This document shows, piece by piece, positions 1 to 8,023 of a DNA stretch of 57,200 nt (the stretch's first letter is position 1; each line of letters begins with the position of its first letter). Origin of the DNA: a virus. The position numbers and the translations under genes are program-made. The stretch covers positions 1-57,200 of IMG/VR virus record IMGVR_UViG_3300046804_002082. One strand, 5' to 3'. The notes beneath the pieces are model-generated. The model was not told where the DNA came from. It worked only from the letters and a program-made list of their open reading frames with translations, and made no database searches.

Positions 1-1
1 T

Positions 2-277
2 AAGCCAAAAGCTGACGAAATTAATGGTTATAATGATGTTATATTAGCTGCAATATGGAAATATATTGGCACTGATGAATACAATAGAAGTGCTGAATAT
101 TTGGAAACATCTTTTTTTAGATTAAATGCAGACAATACATTTGTCCCTTATGATGAAATAACGGATGAGATTGTTATATCTTGGATACTACCAACCATTA
201 ATTTAACTCAAATTGAAAATTATATAGCTAGTAAATTGCCAGCTATTGATATTAAACCAGAAGATAAAAAAGCTTAA
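2..277 (+). CDS. Phage structural-region protein, C-terminal part (DUF7936-like)
   Basis: The reading frame is open from the left edge of the window and stops with TAA at 275-277, so only the last 91 residues are seen. They contain a short ITDEIVISWI segment followed by a helix of the type LTQIENYIASKL. This pattern resembles the C-terminal half of small phage proteins of the DUF7936 type, where an acidic 'EExVxxWI' helix ends the domain. The assignment is from memory of that pattern and is tentative. The gene ends one base before the ATG of the S74-type fibre, so the two are probably co-transcribed and this product may belong to the fibre or baseplate module. The start lies outside the window. 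Confidence 0.7.
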   Translation, partial: KPKADEINGYNDVILAAIWKYIGTDEYNRSAEYLETSFFRLNADNTFVPYDEITDEIVISWILPTINLTQIENYIASKLPAIDIKPEDKKA

Positions 278-278
278 T

Positions 279-2228
279 ATGGCACAAATACTTGATAATA
301 TAGTTTCAATAATGATGGTTGACAATGCTGGGGCAGTAGTTTCTGTGCCAGTAAATGACCTATTTGCTTCAACTCAAATATTACAATCTGACGCGACAAA
401 ATCCACTTCAAATGTTACTAACGTAACAACAAATGTTACCAATACTACATCTGAGTCGGTAGTAAGCCTTGAAATAGAAGCTGATTCATCTTATCTGCCA
501 ATTGTAAATTCATTAAAAGATAATCTTATCAATTCCATTGCTTATCAGACAAATGGCAAAATTGGTCTTAATACAAAATCTCCAAAGTATATTCTTGATG
601 CAAAAGGAGATAGTATTAATGTCACCGCTTCAAAAGTTGCTGATGGATTTAGAATATCAGGTAATTTAATGCTTTCTATAGACCCAACTTTATTAAGAAT
701 ATATGTTGGAGATTCAAAAGTGAAAGATGTTTCTATTGATACCTTATATTTATCAGGTCTTGCTTTAACGCCAGCAGCAACATACAATAAAATACTTCAA
801 GTTCAGCCAGACGGAAAAGTTATTCCTTATGTAGTGCCAGCTATAAATTCAATTATTTTTAGTGATGGAGACAAGCTAGTTGGAGATGCTACAAAGTTAT
901 CTTGGAATGCATCTACAAGTGTATTAAATGTAACTGGATATGCAAAAGCAAGTACAGGTGTATATACTGCTGCTATTGGAGAATATACTTCTGGCGGAGG
1001 CGTAAATGCAATAAACACTTGGACGTTCTCATCAAATGTAATTATACCGACTGTTCCAACAAATCCTAATCACGCAGCATCAAAAGATTATGTAGATAAT
1101 ACAGCTTTAACAGGATTAAAACTTGGAGCTTCCGTATTAACAGTTTCTGTGTCAAATATTGGATTGAGCGGACTTTCTACTGTTAATGGATATACTCCTT
1201 CATCTGGGGACAGAATACTCGTTATAGGGCAAACAAATGCTACTCAGAATGGTGTATATATTGCAAGTGCATCAGGTTGGTCAAGGGCAACTGATTCTGA
1301 TTCAGATGCAGAATTACGTGGATATCAATATTTAGTTACAGCAGGTTCAAACGCAAATTACAGATATGGCAACACAAATCAATCTGCAATATCAGTAGGC
1401 TCAACAAATATCACTTATCAAACTATCTCAGCAGGTGAAACAGACCCAATATTTACAGCTTCTCCATCATTTGGAATTACAAATACTAACATTACTAGCT
1501 GGACAACTGCTTATAACAGGTCTCCTGTATCTTTGGGCTTTTCGGGAACATCTACTAAAACGCTCACACTAACAAAGCAAGATGGAACGACATTAACAGC
1601 TTCATTTGGATTAACAACTTCTGATACAGCAGAAGGCTCAAATTTATATTATACAGATGCTAGGGCAAGAGGTGCAATTAGTTTGACAACATCAGGGACT
1701 TCTGGAGCGGCAAGTTACAATTCATCAACTGGCGTATTAAATATTCCTCAATATCAAGGAGGAGTTACATCTATTACGGCTGGAACGGGTATATCTGTTA
1801 ATACATCAACTGGTTCGGTAACTATTACAAATACTATTACAAATACCAATCAGCTAACAAATGGTGCAGGGTTTTTAACTTCAGAATCTGATACACTACA
1901 AACAGTAACTAATAGAGGGAATGTTACTACTACATCAATTACCGCTTCTTCATTCTTTGAGCAATCTGATGTTAGATACAAAAATATATTAGGCGAAAAT
2001 CCTGACATAGATGTTTCTGGGGTTGATGTAATTAAATATATGCGTACTACTTATGATAAAGATAAAATTAGATACGGATACTCAGCTCAGCAAGTATTTG
2101 ATATTGTACCCGAATTAGTCAATAACGATGGGATATCATTAAGTGTAAACTACACTGACTTACACACATTAAAGATTGCGCAATTAGAAAGAAGAGTAGC
2201 AGAATTAGAGGCTAAACTAGGTTTATAA
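279..2228 (+). CDS. Tail fibre/spike with C-terminal S74 intramolecular chaperone
   Basis: 649 residues from the ATG at 279. An in-frame TTG at 246 is rejected because it lies inside the preceding gene. The body is Ser/Thr/Asn-rich and repetitive, as in trimeric fibres, with a YYTDARARGAI segment and a TDPIFTASPSFG segment near residue 388. The last ~90 residues match the peptidase S74 endosialidase-chaperone domain: SDVRYK begins at Ser563-Asp564, followed by a GYSAQQV segment and a terminal coiled coil (IAQLERRVAELEAKL). In this family the chaperone helps the fibre trimerise and then cuts itself off before the conserved Ser; that role is family knowledge. It shares sequence modules with the fibre starting at 55633. 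Its stop overlaps the next ATG by one base (TAATG). Confidence 0.92.
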   Translation: MAQILDNIVSIMMVDNAGAVVSVPVNDLFASTQILQSDATKSTSNVTNVTTNVTNTTSESVVSLEIEADSSYLPIVNSLKDNLINSIAYQTNGKIGLNTKSPKYILDAKGDSINVTASKVADGFRISGNLMLSIDPTLLRIYVGDSKVKDVSIDTLYLSGLALTPAATYNKILQVQPDGKVIPYVVPAINSIIFSDGDKLVGDATKLSWNASTSVLNVTGYAKASTGVYTAAIGEYTSGGGVNAINTWTFSSNVIIPTVPTNPNHAASKDYVDNTALTGLKLGASVLTVSVSNIGLSGLSTVNGYTPSSGDRILVIGQTNATQNGVYIASASGWSRATDSDSDAELRGYQYLVTAGSNANYRYGNTNQSAISVGSTNITYQTISAGETDPIFTASPSFGITNTNITSWTTAYNRSPVSLGFSGTSTKTLTLTKQDGTTLTASFGLTTSDTAEGSNLYYTDARARGAISLTTSGTSGAASYNSSTGVLNIPQYQGGVTSITAGTGISVNTSTGSVTITNTITNTNQLTNGAGFLTSESDTLQTVTNRGNVTTTSITASSFFEQSDVRYKNILGENPDIDVSGVDVIKYMRTTYDKDKIRYGYSAQQVFDIVPELVNNDGISLSVNYTDLHTLKIAQLERRVAELEAKLGL

Positions 2229-4066
2229 TGTCCGTTTGGAGTAGCATAGCAAATAACGAAATAGTAACAGATACAGACTTAGCAGAAGCTGTGATTGCTG
2301 GGATATTTGTCGCAAAGACATCTATTCCACAAACAAATAAGGCTTTGACTAAATCAAGAGCAATCTCTTATGTATATCTTAATCAATCCAATTCGACGTA
2401 CGCTCCAAAGGCTAATAACCAATTAGTTGCTAAAAGAGATTTACAAAATCCAACTCCAACATTAGTTGCTCAAGGAACAAACACCTGTGTAGGATGCTCA
2501 GATTATCCAGTTTACAAAGATACTAATACGGATTCTTCAACATATAATCAATATTATGTTAATGGATTTCCTGTCGGAACAACTGCTCCTGCTCCAGCTT
2601 GTAATTATTCTGCTAGTTATGTAATTGAAGTAGGTACTAAATGTATTGGCTGTGTAAACTATTCAGTATTCAAAAATAATAATACTTGTTTTACAGGAGA
2701 CCAATATACAGTTAATGGCGTTACTTATGTTGATAATCCATCAACTGGAGGATGTAACTATAATGCAGACTATTCTATTGAAAATGGTACTTTATGTTCA
2801 GGATGCACAAATTACACCATATATAGAAATGCTAATTCTTGCTTTACAGGAAATCAATACATTGCCAATGGCGTTATTTATCCCGCTAATCCAAATACAG
2901 GAAATTGCAATACTGCTGCATCTTATACTAGTGCTGTAGGTTATTATTGCAATGGATGTACAACATATACTGTTTATCAAAATACAAATTCTTGCTTCTT
3001 AGGAAATCAGTTCTTTTTGAATGGCATTTCTTATTCAACAAATCCTTCAACTAGCGCTTGTAACACATCTGCTGTTTATGATATTCTTGTTGGGAATAGA
3101 TGTGTAAGTTGCACAAATAGAGCAGTTTACAAAAATAGTAATCCTTGTTTTGGTGGTAATCAATATTATACACCATATAATGGGCAAACTTGGGTATCAG
3201 ACCCAACTACAACTGATTGTCAATTTTCAGCAAACTATAATATAGCAATTGGTTCAAGATGTATTGGATGTACAACTTATACTGTTTACCAAAATTCTAA
3301 TATATGTTATTCTGGAGACCAATATATTGTTAATGGTACTACGTATTCTACAAATCCATCAACAGGAGATTGTAGTCCAAATCCAAACTATAATAGTATT
3401 GTGGGCTATATGTGCATTAGTTGCACCACATATACTGTTTATGGTAATACAAACTCTTGCTATTTAGGAAACCAATACTATACATCATATAATGGCGGAA
3501 CTACATATTCCACAAATCCTAGTACAACATCTTGTTTATCAACTCCAAATATTCAGAACACGGGTTTTCAAACTTGTTCAGGATGTACAACGTATTATAT
3601 ATACAGAGACCAAAATCCTTGCTCATCTACATTCAATCATTATTTTGTTAATTTCGTAGATGTTGGATTAAGTGTTCCTCCTACTGGAGCTTGCTCTACA
3701 GGGCAAAATATTGTATATCAAGGATATAATACTTGCGTTAGCTGCATATCATACGGGGTGTATAAGGATATAAATTCTTGCTCATCTACTTATAATAACT
3801 ATTTTGTAAATGGTTCTAATGTTGGAACTGCCGCACCATCATCAGCTAATTGCAATTGTTGTGAAGAAATATCTGCTTCAAATAATACTGGCGTAGAGCA
3901 GTATATTGAATGGCTTCCTTGTACAGCAAGTAGCAATACTAGTTATTGGCTTCAAGATGGAGAAACAATATATTTTTGTAGAAATACAAATGCTTCTTTT
4001 AATGTAAGTGGATTAAGTTATTCGACTGGCGGAGTTTGTTCTTACAATGGATATAGTGTTGTATAG
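2228..4066 (+). CDS. Cysteine-rich nine-repeat virion-associated protein
   Basis: 612 residues, translationally coupled to the fibre gene (TAATG). After ~85 residues it consists of nine degenerate repeats of roughly 45-50 residues. Each opens with CxxC (CVGC, CIGC, CSGC, CNGC, CVSC, CIGC, CISC, CSGC, CVSC), then a TYTVYxNxN stretch, another Cys, a NQYxVNG stretch, a TNPSTxxC stretch and an aromatic strand. There are about four Cys per repeat, so each unit may be pinned by disulfides or bind metal. No catalytic motif is visible. Position next to a fibre suggests an adhesin, fibre accessory or decoration role; this is inference. I do not recognise a named family with certainty. The gene ends about 20 bases before the promoter of the next gene. 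Confidence 0.85.
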   Translation: MSVWSSIANNEIVTDTDLAEAVIAGIFVAKTSIPQTNKALTKSRAISYVYLNQSNSTYAPKANNQLVAKRDLQNPTPTLVAQGTNTCVGCSDYPVYKDTNTDSSTYNQYYVNGFPVGTTAPAPACNYSASYVIEVGTKCIGCVNYSVFKNNNTCFTGDQYTVNGVTYVDNPSTGGCNYNADYSIENGTLCSGCTNYTIYRNANSCFTGNQYIANGVIYPANPNTGNCNTAASYTSAVGYYCNGCTTYTVYQNTNSCFLGNQFFLNGISYSTNPSTSACNTSAVYDILVGNRCVSCTNRAVYKNSNPCFGGNQYYTPYNGQTWVSDPTTTDCQFSANYNIAIGSRCIGCTTYTVYQNSNICYSGDQYIVNGTTYSTNPSTGDCSPNPNYNSIVGYMCISCTTYTVYGNTNSCYLGNQYYTSYNGGTTYSTNPSTTSCLSTPNIQNTGFQTCSGCTTYYIYRDQNPCSSTFNHYFVNFVDVGLSVPPTGACSTGQNIVYQGYNTCVSCISYGVYKDINSCSSTYNNYFVNGSNVGTAAPSSANCNCCEEISASNNTGVEQYIEWLPCTASSNTSYWLQDGETIYFCRNTNASFNVSGLSYSTGGVCSYNGYSVV

Positions 4067-4083
4067 ATATTAATAAAATATTG

Positions 4084-4091
4084 TATATTTG
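4084..4091 (+). promoter_or_regulatory. Promoter -7 box TATATTTG
   Basis: TATATTTG matches the Bacteroidota -7 consensus TAnnTTTG. It is followed by the AACCAAACAAT leader at 4096-4106 and the ATG at 4112. The box overlaps a GTG at 4091 and so excludes that codon as a start. Confidence 0.65.
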
Positions 4092-4111
4092 TGAAAACCA
4101 AACAATACTCA

Positions 4112-4375
4112 ATGAACAAATTTCTAACTATTATTAAGGCTTGGGGAACGGCTATGTTCCATACAGAAGAGCAAAAGAAGCTAGCGGAAACAAGAATGAC
4201 TATCTGCGAGGCTTGTCCATCACTACAGGAAGTAGATGTTAAATCAGTTACAGGCTCAATTGTAAATAATTATTTTCAATGCGGAGCGTGCGGATGCCCA
4301 ATTGCTGCAAAAATTTATACATCAGCAGATGCGCCTAGAGAACAAAAATGTCCACAAGGTAAGTGGGAAAATTAA
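4112..4375 (+). CDS. Small zinc-ribbon-like phage protein
   Basis: 87 residues from the ATG at 4112; the GTG at 4091 lies within the promoter box. Visible metal-binding pattern: CEACP near residue 30, then CGACGCP and a final KCPQGKW, giving about six cysteines in CxxC/CxC pairs. This is the layout of short phage zinc-ribbon proteins that end in CPxGKW; function is unknown. It has its own promoter (4084-4091) and leader. The N-terminal helix is amphipathic rather than a signal peptide. Confidence 0.8.
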   Translation: MNKFLTIIKAWGTAMFHTEEQKKLAETRMTICEACPSLQEVDVKSVTGSIVNNYFQCGACGCPIAAKIYTSADAPREQKCPQGKWEN

Positions 4376-4398
4376 TATCACCTTAATCAAACAAAAAA

Positions 4399-4827
4399 AT
4401 GGCAAAAATTGAACTTACATTAGCAGAAATCTTAACATTAGAAGCTGAATTAAATGGATTTGTAAACCAACAAACAGGAGAAAAAGTGTTAGATGGTTTA
4501 TTGAAACAAAAACTTACTTTGGGAGCAAAGTATAGATTAACTAAATTATCAGAAGAATTAAAAGCCGAAAAAGCTATTCTTGATGGATTGCGCGATGATT
4601 TAATTAAGGAATATGGAGAAGAGAACGATGGAATGGTTTCTATTAATGCATTTGAAGACGAGGAGCGGACTAAAATTAATCCTAAGTTTATTGAATTTCA
4701 GGATAAATATGGCGAACTTTTGTTAGAGAAAAAGGAAATTAATTATTCTCCATTATCATTAAAAGATGTTGAGGATATTTCTAGTGAAGATAATTACACA
4801 ATATTATTCAAACTAATAGAAGAATAA
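4399..4827 (+). CDS. Hypothetical protein, helical
   Basis: 142 residues, predominantly helical and charged, with heptad-like leucines between residues 30 and 70 (LKQKLTLGAKYRLTKLSEEL). No family recognised. The start ATG is preceded by an A-rich leader (AATCAAACAAAAAA). The stop overlaps the ATG of the next small gene by one base. Its location between fibre genes and the lysis cassette leaves open a tail-assembly or lysis-timing role; neither is supported by a motif. Confidence 0.75.
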   Translation: MAKIELTLAEILTLEAELNGFVNQQTGEKVLDGLLKQKLTLGAKYRLTKLSEELKAEKAILDGLRDDLIKEYGEENDGMVSINAFEDEERTKINPKFIEFQDKYGELLLEKKEINYSPLSLKDVEDISSEDNYTILFKLIEE

Positions 4828-4961
4828 TGACAGACAGCCAGTTAATTTTGCTGGGAGTAGTTATAGGGGCGATAGAGTTAAGCTTTGTCGCCTTTTTAAC
4901 TTATCTTATTTGGCAGAAGCGCAAAGATTTAGATATTACTTATAAGAAGATTTTGCGATAA
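4827..4961 (+). CDS. 44-aa single-pass membrane protein
   Basis: Starts in the TAATG overlap with the preceding gene. About ten polar residues are followed by one hydrophobic segment (residues ~6-29, LILLGVVIGAIELSFVAFLT) and a basic tail (WQKRKD...YKKILR), so an N-out/C-in topology is predicted. No family recognised. Placed directly upstream of two other small membrane proteins and the endolysin, it may be part of the lysis module. Confidence 0.65.
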   Translation: MTDSQLILLGVVIGAIELSFVAFLTYLIWQKRKDLDITYKKILR

Positions 4962-4974
4962 ATTAATTATCGGT

Positions 4975-4982
4975 TATCTTTA
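4975..4982 (+). promoter_or_regulatory. Weak promoter candidate before lysis cassette (TATCTTTA)
   Basis: TATCTTTA differs from the TAnnTTTG box only in the last base and lies 18 bases upstream of the ATG at 5001. It could give the lysis genes separate transcription. One mismatch at a conserved base keeps confidence low. Confidence 0.3.
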
Positions 4983-5000
4983 CTAGGTAATATTTAAACA

Positions 5001-5195
5001 ATGAATGAACATCATTATAGCGAAGGTATAGCTAATATCACAATAGCGATTTTAGGTGCAGTTATTTCAATTGCCAATATTCAAGCAGTAGTGAGTATAG
5101 TTGCAGGAACAGTAGCAATTATATCAGGTATTTCAGCTGCGCGATATTACATTCTACAGGGAAATGAAATCATCAAAAAGAGAAAGAAGTCTTAA
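5001..5195 (+). CDS. Holin-like small membrane protein (first of two)
   Basis: 64 residues. A hydrophilic N-terminus is followed by hydrophobic segments around residues 10-27 and 28-50, and a strongly basic C-terminus (IIKKRKKS). Two membrane segments and a charged C-terminal tail, together with position upstream of the endolysin, fit a small holin or antiholin. No family assignment is possible from sequence alone. It overlaps the start of the next gene by 32 bases in another frame. Confidence 0.65.
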   Translation: MNEHHYSEGIANITIAILGAVISIANIQAVVSIVAGTVAIISGISAARYYILQGNEIIKKRKKS

Positions 5196-5499
5196 AGATT
5201 TCATCTCATATAACAATCAGTATTCCCATACACGCCTCATATCTCTTGTAGGCTCATTAATTGTCTTTATTATGTTTATCTTGAATCCGTTAAACGACGG
5301 ACTTCAAAATATTGTACTTGGAATATTAGCGGCTTCATTAACAAACGCAACAATAAGTAAATTTTCAAACGAATCTAAACAAACAGAATATGGTGACGAG
5401 TCAACAGGCGCTGAAGAAATATGGTCAGCCGAGTCCGAGCAACCCGAACCTAGTCCTATGGGACGTTCCAGCAGAACTAGAAATCGGAGTAATTCCTAA
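5164..5499 (+). CDS. Holin candidate with long hydrophilic tail
   Basis: 111 residues. The basic N-terminus (MKSSKRERSLKDF) is followed by two adjacent hydrophobic stretches (LISLVGSLIVFIMFIL; IVLGILAASLTNATI) and a polar C-terminal tail of ~40 residues. The layout fits a two-helix holin acting in the inner membrane to release or activate the M15 endolysin. The reading frame overlaps the preceding small membrane gene by 32 bases and the endolysin by 110 bases. Both neighbours have their own clear frames, so the overlaps look genuine. Confidence 0.68.
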   Translation: MKSSKRERSLKDFISYNNQYSHTRLISLVGSLIVFIMFILNPLNDGLQNIVLGILAASLTNATISKFSNESKQTEYGDESTGAEEIWSAESEQPEPSPMGRSSRTRNRSNS

Positions 5500-5809
5500 A
5501 AGAATCTATTGTAACAAAGATATGGTTGCACCACTAACGGCTGCATTCAAAGCTCTTATATCTACAGGATGTGTTACAGAACTTAAAACTTGGGATGGGT
5601 GTTTTAATATTAGAAAAAAACGTGGTTTAGCATCTATGAGTCTCCACTCTTGGGCGATTGCTATTGATGTTAACGCCTTTGAAAATGGATTGAATCAAAC
5701 GCCTAAGTTATCTAAACTTTTTGTGTCTTGCTTTACAAATAATGGATTTGACTGGGGTGGTACTTGGACAAGAAAAGACGGTATGCATTTTCAATTATCA
5801 AAGATATGA
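5390..5809 (+). CDS. Endolysin, peptidase M15 family (L,D- or D-Ala-D-Ala peptidase)
   Basis: 139 residues, one M15 domain over the whole length. The zinc-binding signature SLHSWAIAIDVN gives His86 and Asp93, and DGMHF gives His133; ligand spacing is that of M15 (HxxxxxxD ... H). The N-terminus (MVTSQQALKKYG, then VLWDVP and IGVIPKRIYCNK) matches the usual phage version. The enzyme cuts cross-linking or stem peptides in peptidoglycan to lyse the host. There is no signal peptide, so export depends on the adjacent holin. The first 110 bases overlap the holin candidate out of frame, and the end overlaps the spanin by four bases (ATGA). Confidence 0.93.
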   Translation: MVTSQQALKKYGQPSPSNPNLVLWDVPAELEIGVIPKRIYCNKDMVAPLTAAFKALISTGCVTELKTWDGCFNIRKKRGLASMSLHSWAIAIDVNAFENGLNQTPKLSKLFVSCFTNNGFDWGGTWTRKDGMHFQLSKI

Positions 5810-6261
5810 GGTATTTAATTGTAATAATCGCCGCATTTTTGCTGCTATTAGTTTCTTGTAAACGACCACAGAGTACGTACTCTTCTAAGGAAACTGTACG
5901 TATAGATACGTTTTTTCGCTATAAAGAAGTTATCAAAACACTTCCACAGAAAGATTCAATTGTTATTTTTAACCCTTGCGATAGTTTAGGTATTATTAAT
6001 CGATTCTACGCTCAAATATCAATCCCAAATGGCAAAGTTGAAATACAAAGTAAAGGAAATAAGATTATGGCAACTGTTAGGAGTAATGGTTTTACGTCGT
6101 CGATGGACTCCGTACAAGTCAGTTCAACTAAGAAAGATTCTACTACGGTGGAAAAAGTCATTGTAAAAAATATTATACCTTCGTGGATAATTATAGTTCT
6201 ATTTATTGAAACTATGATTATTTTGCTTTACCTTTATTTCAAGTTAATATATCCTAAATAA
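5806..6261 (+). CDS. Unimolecular spanin (u-spanin) candidate
   Basis: 151 residues from the ATG in the ATGA overlap with the endolysin. The N-terminus is a lipoprotein signal (MRYLIVIIAAFLLLLVSC; lipobox LVSC, Cys18), predicting attachment to the outer membrane. The C-terminus is a transmembrane helix (residues ~126-148, WIIIVLFIETMIILLYLYFK) for the inner membrane. The periplasmic part between them is beta-rich and contains many Ser/Thr/Val. A single protein anchored in both membranes is the definition of a u-spanin (T1 gp11 type), which fuses the two membranes in the last step of Gram-negative lysis. The call rests on topology and context, not on sequence similarity. Confidence 0.75.
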   Translation: MRYLIVIIAAFLLLLVSCKRPQSTYSSKETVRIDTFFRYKEVIKTLPQKDSIVIFNPCDSLGIINRFYAQISIPNGKVEIQSKGNKIMATVRSNGFTSSMDSVQVSSTKKDSTTVEKVIVKNIIPSWIIIVLFIETMIILLYLYFKLIYPK

Positions 6262-6398
6262 TGGCAAAAGCAATTGCAACAGCAAATTTTAAACCAAAGG
6301 CTAAAAAAAGCAATAAAGGGGTTCACGCTAAGACAAAGTCATCGTCATCAAAGAACTCCAAAAACTATAAAAAGCCCTACAAGGGACAAGGAAAATAA
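6261..6398 (+). CDS. 45-aa lysine-rich protein
   Basis: Starts and ends in TAATG overlaps with its neighbours. The product is almost entirely Lys/Ser/Ala/Asn/Gly with no hydrophobic core, so it is probably disordered and may bind nucleic acid. Similar tiny basic proteins occur downstream of the giant protein at 25217 and 25831. No function can be assigned. Confidence 0.6.
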   Translation: MAKAIATANFKPKAKKSNKGVHAKTKSSSSKNSKNYKKPYKGQGK

Positions 6399-6574
6399 TG
6401 GAAGCAACGAATAACTTGTCATTAGCTTTTATCCAACAGCAAGAATTGGCTATTGAAGATAGATTGCAATTATTACTTGATACGCTTGAAGCTATTAAGG
6501 ATTCATCAGCGCCGACATTTGAACTTCAACTTAAAATTATATCTAAGATTGAAGATTTAATAGACGAACTTTAA
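6398..6574 (+). CDS. 58-aa acidic helical protein
   Basis: Coupled to the upstream gene by TAATG. The product is acidic and helical, with leucines at heptad spacing (LAIEDRLQLLLDTLEAI), and could dimerise as a coiled coil. It is the last gene before the terminator at 6601. Function unknown. Confidence 0.6.
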   Translation: MEATNNLSLAFIQQQELAIEDRLQLLLDTLEAIKDSSAPTFELQLKIISKIEDLIDEL

Positions 6575-6600
6575 TTGTTGTTTAGTTTGTTTTGTTTAAG

Positions 6601-6635
6601 AACCCCTGACCAAAAATAGTCGGGGGTTTCTTTTT
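6601..6635 (+). terminator. Rho-independent terminator after lysis operon
   Basis: A 10-bp stem (AACCCCTGAC pairing with GTCGGGGGTT, one G-T pair) encloses an 8-nt loop and is followed by a T-rich tail. It separates the lysis genes from the promoter at 6659. Confidence 0.85.
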
Positions 6636-6658
6636 AAATAATTCTTAATTATTTTTTC

Positions 6659-6666
6659 TATCTTTG
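6659..6666 (+). promoter_or_regulatory. Promoter -7 box TATCTTTG (head-tail connector operon)
   Basis: TATCTTTG lies directly after the terminator and 24 bases before the ATG at 6690. It matches TAnnTTTG. Since the next seven genes are tightly spaced, this promoter probably drives the whole block to 15098. Confidence 0.7.
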
Positions 6667-6689
6667 ATACAAAATAAATCATTCATAGG

Positions 6690-7379
6690 ATGGCTATATT
6701 AATAAAAGATGCGCACGATTTTATTCGGATGCAAATCAAAAAGAATAAGATGGGCTTTATCTCTCCAGAGGATATTGACCGCGCTATTAATCGTGGTGTA
6801 TCTGACTGGATGAGTGCCGTTGTATATAAGTATAAAAAAACGGGGAAGTATTCATACGACCATTTATTTGTTAAAAGAAAAGACTATACAGTAACTAGCT
6901 CTAATGCTGGGTTAATGGATATGCCAACAGATTATACTGAGGCACTTACTGTTTACGTTATGAATAATGGTGTTTTAACTGAGGGTACTATTTATTCTTG
7001 GGATGAATTTTTAGAGATTCAAAATAGTAATATTTTAGCGCCAACTTTAGCTTATCCTGCCGCTACAATTTATGTTTCGGAGACGGGAACTGCAAAGATT
7101 CAATTCAAACCTACACCACTTTCTGCTGGGACTAATTATACATTTACACTAGTATATATGAGAAAGCCAGCAGCAGGTGTTTATAAATATTCGGTGTCTC
7201 CTACAACAGGAACTATTAAGTATGAAACATCTGGTTCTGTAGACTTAGATATTGACGACAGATATTTTTCAGATATCTTAACTCGCGCACTAATGTACTT
7301 AGGTATTAGTTTGCACGATGCAGATACGACGTCAACAGAACAAATTAAAGACAATAATCAAAAAGTTGACGAGCGATAA
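6690..7379 (+). CDS. Structural protein, head-tail connector/ring candidate
   Basis: 229 residues. The N-terminal helical part (DAHDFIRMQIKKNKMGFISPEDIDRAINRGVSDW) is followed by beta-rich segments (ATIYVSETGTAKIQFKPTP) and a C-terminal acidic helix. The pattern of an N-terminal helix hairpin followed by a beta domain recurs in phage neck or ring proteins. First gene of a coupled trio (TAATG at both following junctions) preceding the large tail protein, so a head-tail connector ring is likely; this is inferred from order. Confidence 0.75.
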   Translation: MAILIKDAHDFIRMQIKKNKMGFISPEDIDRAINRGVSDWMSAVVYKYKKTGKYSYDHLFVKRKDYTVTSSNAGLMDMPTDYTEALTVYVMNNGVLTEGTIYSWDEFLEIQNSNILAPTLAYPAATIYVSETGTAKIQFKPTPLSAGTNYTFTLVYMRKPAAGVYKYSVSPTTGTIKYETSGSVDLDIDDRYFSDILTRALMYLGISLHDADTTSTEQIKDNNQKVDER

Positions 7380-8023
7380 TGACAACTAAGAATATACTTG
7401 CCGAGCAGATACAAAGATTGTACGCTCGTTTTATTGATAAGGATAACGTATCTGACGTAATTGATTTGCGTGAAGTTAAGTTGTTGCTTGTTCAATCAAT
7501 CAATAAAATATTAAAACTACAAGTAGCTGAATCATTTAAGGCTGGTCAGGTTGACGTGCCTAAGTGTAACTTACTTGAATACACTTGTGCTGTGACATCG
7601 GATTCGGGCAATAATCGCTCATACATCACGTTGCCTGCAATTCCATTAACTCTTCCTTTGGATATGGGTATATGGTCTATTGCCGCTTCCAATGCCGCTT
7701 TAACCCCGTATATTCCAATTCCAGCACAAGACATCATTGTATTTCAAGGAACAAATGTTTCAGCTCTTGAACAGCAGGTAGGATATTACGTTCAAGGCAA
7801 AAAGATTTATTTTACAAAAGATATTACGTTATCAGCAAACGGCTCGATAACATCTGTAATTGTTAATCTACTTGTTTCCGACTTTAACCAAATTGGAGAT
7901 AATGACTTGTTGCCTATTTCCCCAGAAGTAGAAGCGGTTGTTATTGAAGATGTATTAAATGCAATTAGCGGAGGCAAGGTAGCTCAAATTGAATTACAGA
8001 CTAAACAAAGTCAGCAGCAATAA
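7379..8023 (+). CDS. Structural protein, head-tail connector/ring candidate
   Basis: 214 residues, coupled to its neighbours by one-base overlaps. The N-terminal third is helical (IQRLYARFIDKD, then LLLVQSINKILKLQVA), the centre is beta-rich with many Pro/Ile, and the C-terminus is Gln/Lys-rich. No enzymatic motif. Likely one of the neck-ring proteins that sit between portal and tail in podovirus-like virions; assignment by context only. Confidence 0.75.
   Translation: MTTKNILAEQIQRLYARFIDKDNVSDVIDLREVKLLLVQSINKILKLQVAESFKAGQVDVPKCNLLEYTCAVTSDSGNNRSYITLPAIPLTLPLDMGIWSIAASNAALTPYIPIPAQDIIVFQGTNVSALEQQVGYYVQGKKIYFTKDITLSANGSITSVIVNLLVSDFNQIGDNDLLPISPEVEAVVIEDVLNAISGGKVAQIELQTKQSQQQ

Noticed and set aside
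246-278. TTG at 246 as start of the fibre gene
   Set aside because: It lies within the end of the preceding gene; the ATG at 279 directly follows that gene's stop.
4091-4111. GTG at 4091 as start of the zinc-ribbon gene
   Set aside because: The codon overlaps the TATATTTG promoter box; the ATG at 4112 follows the normal leader.
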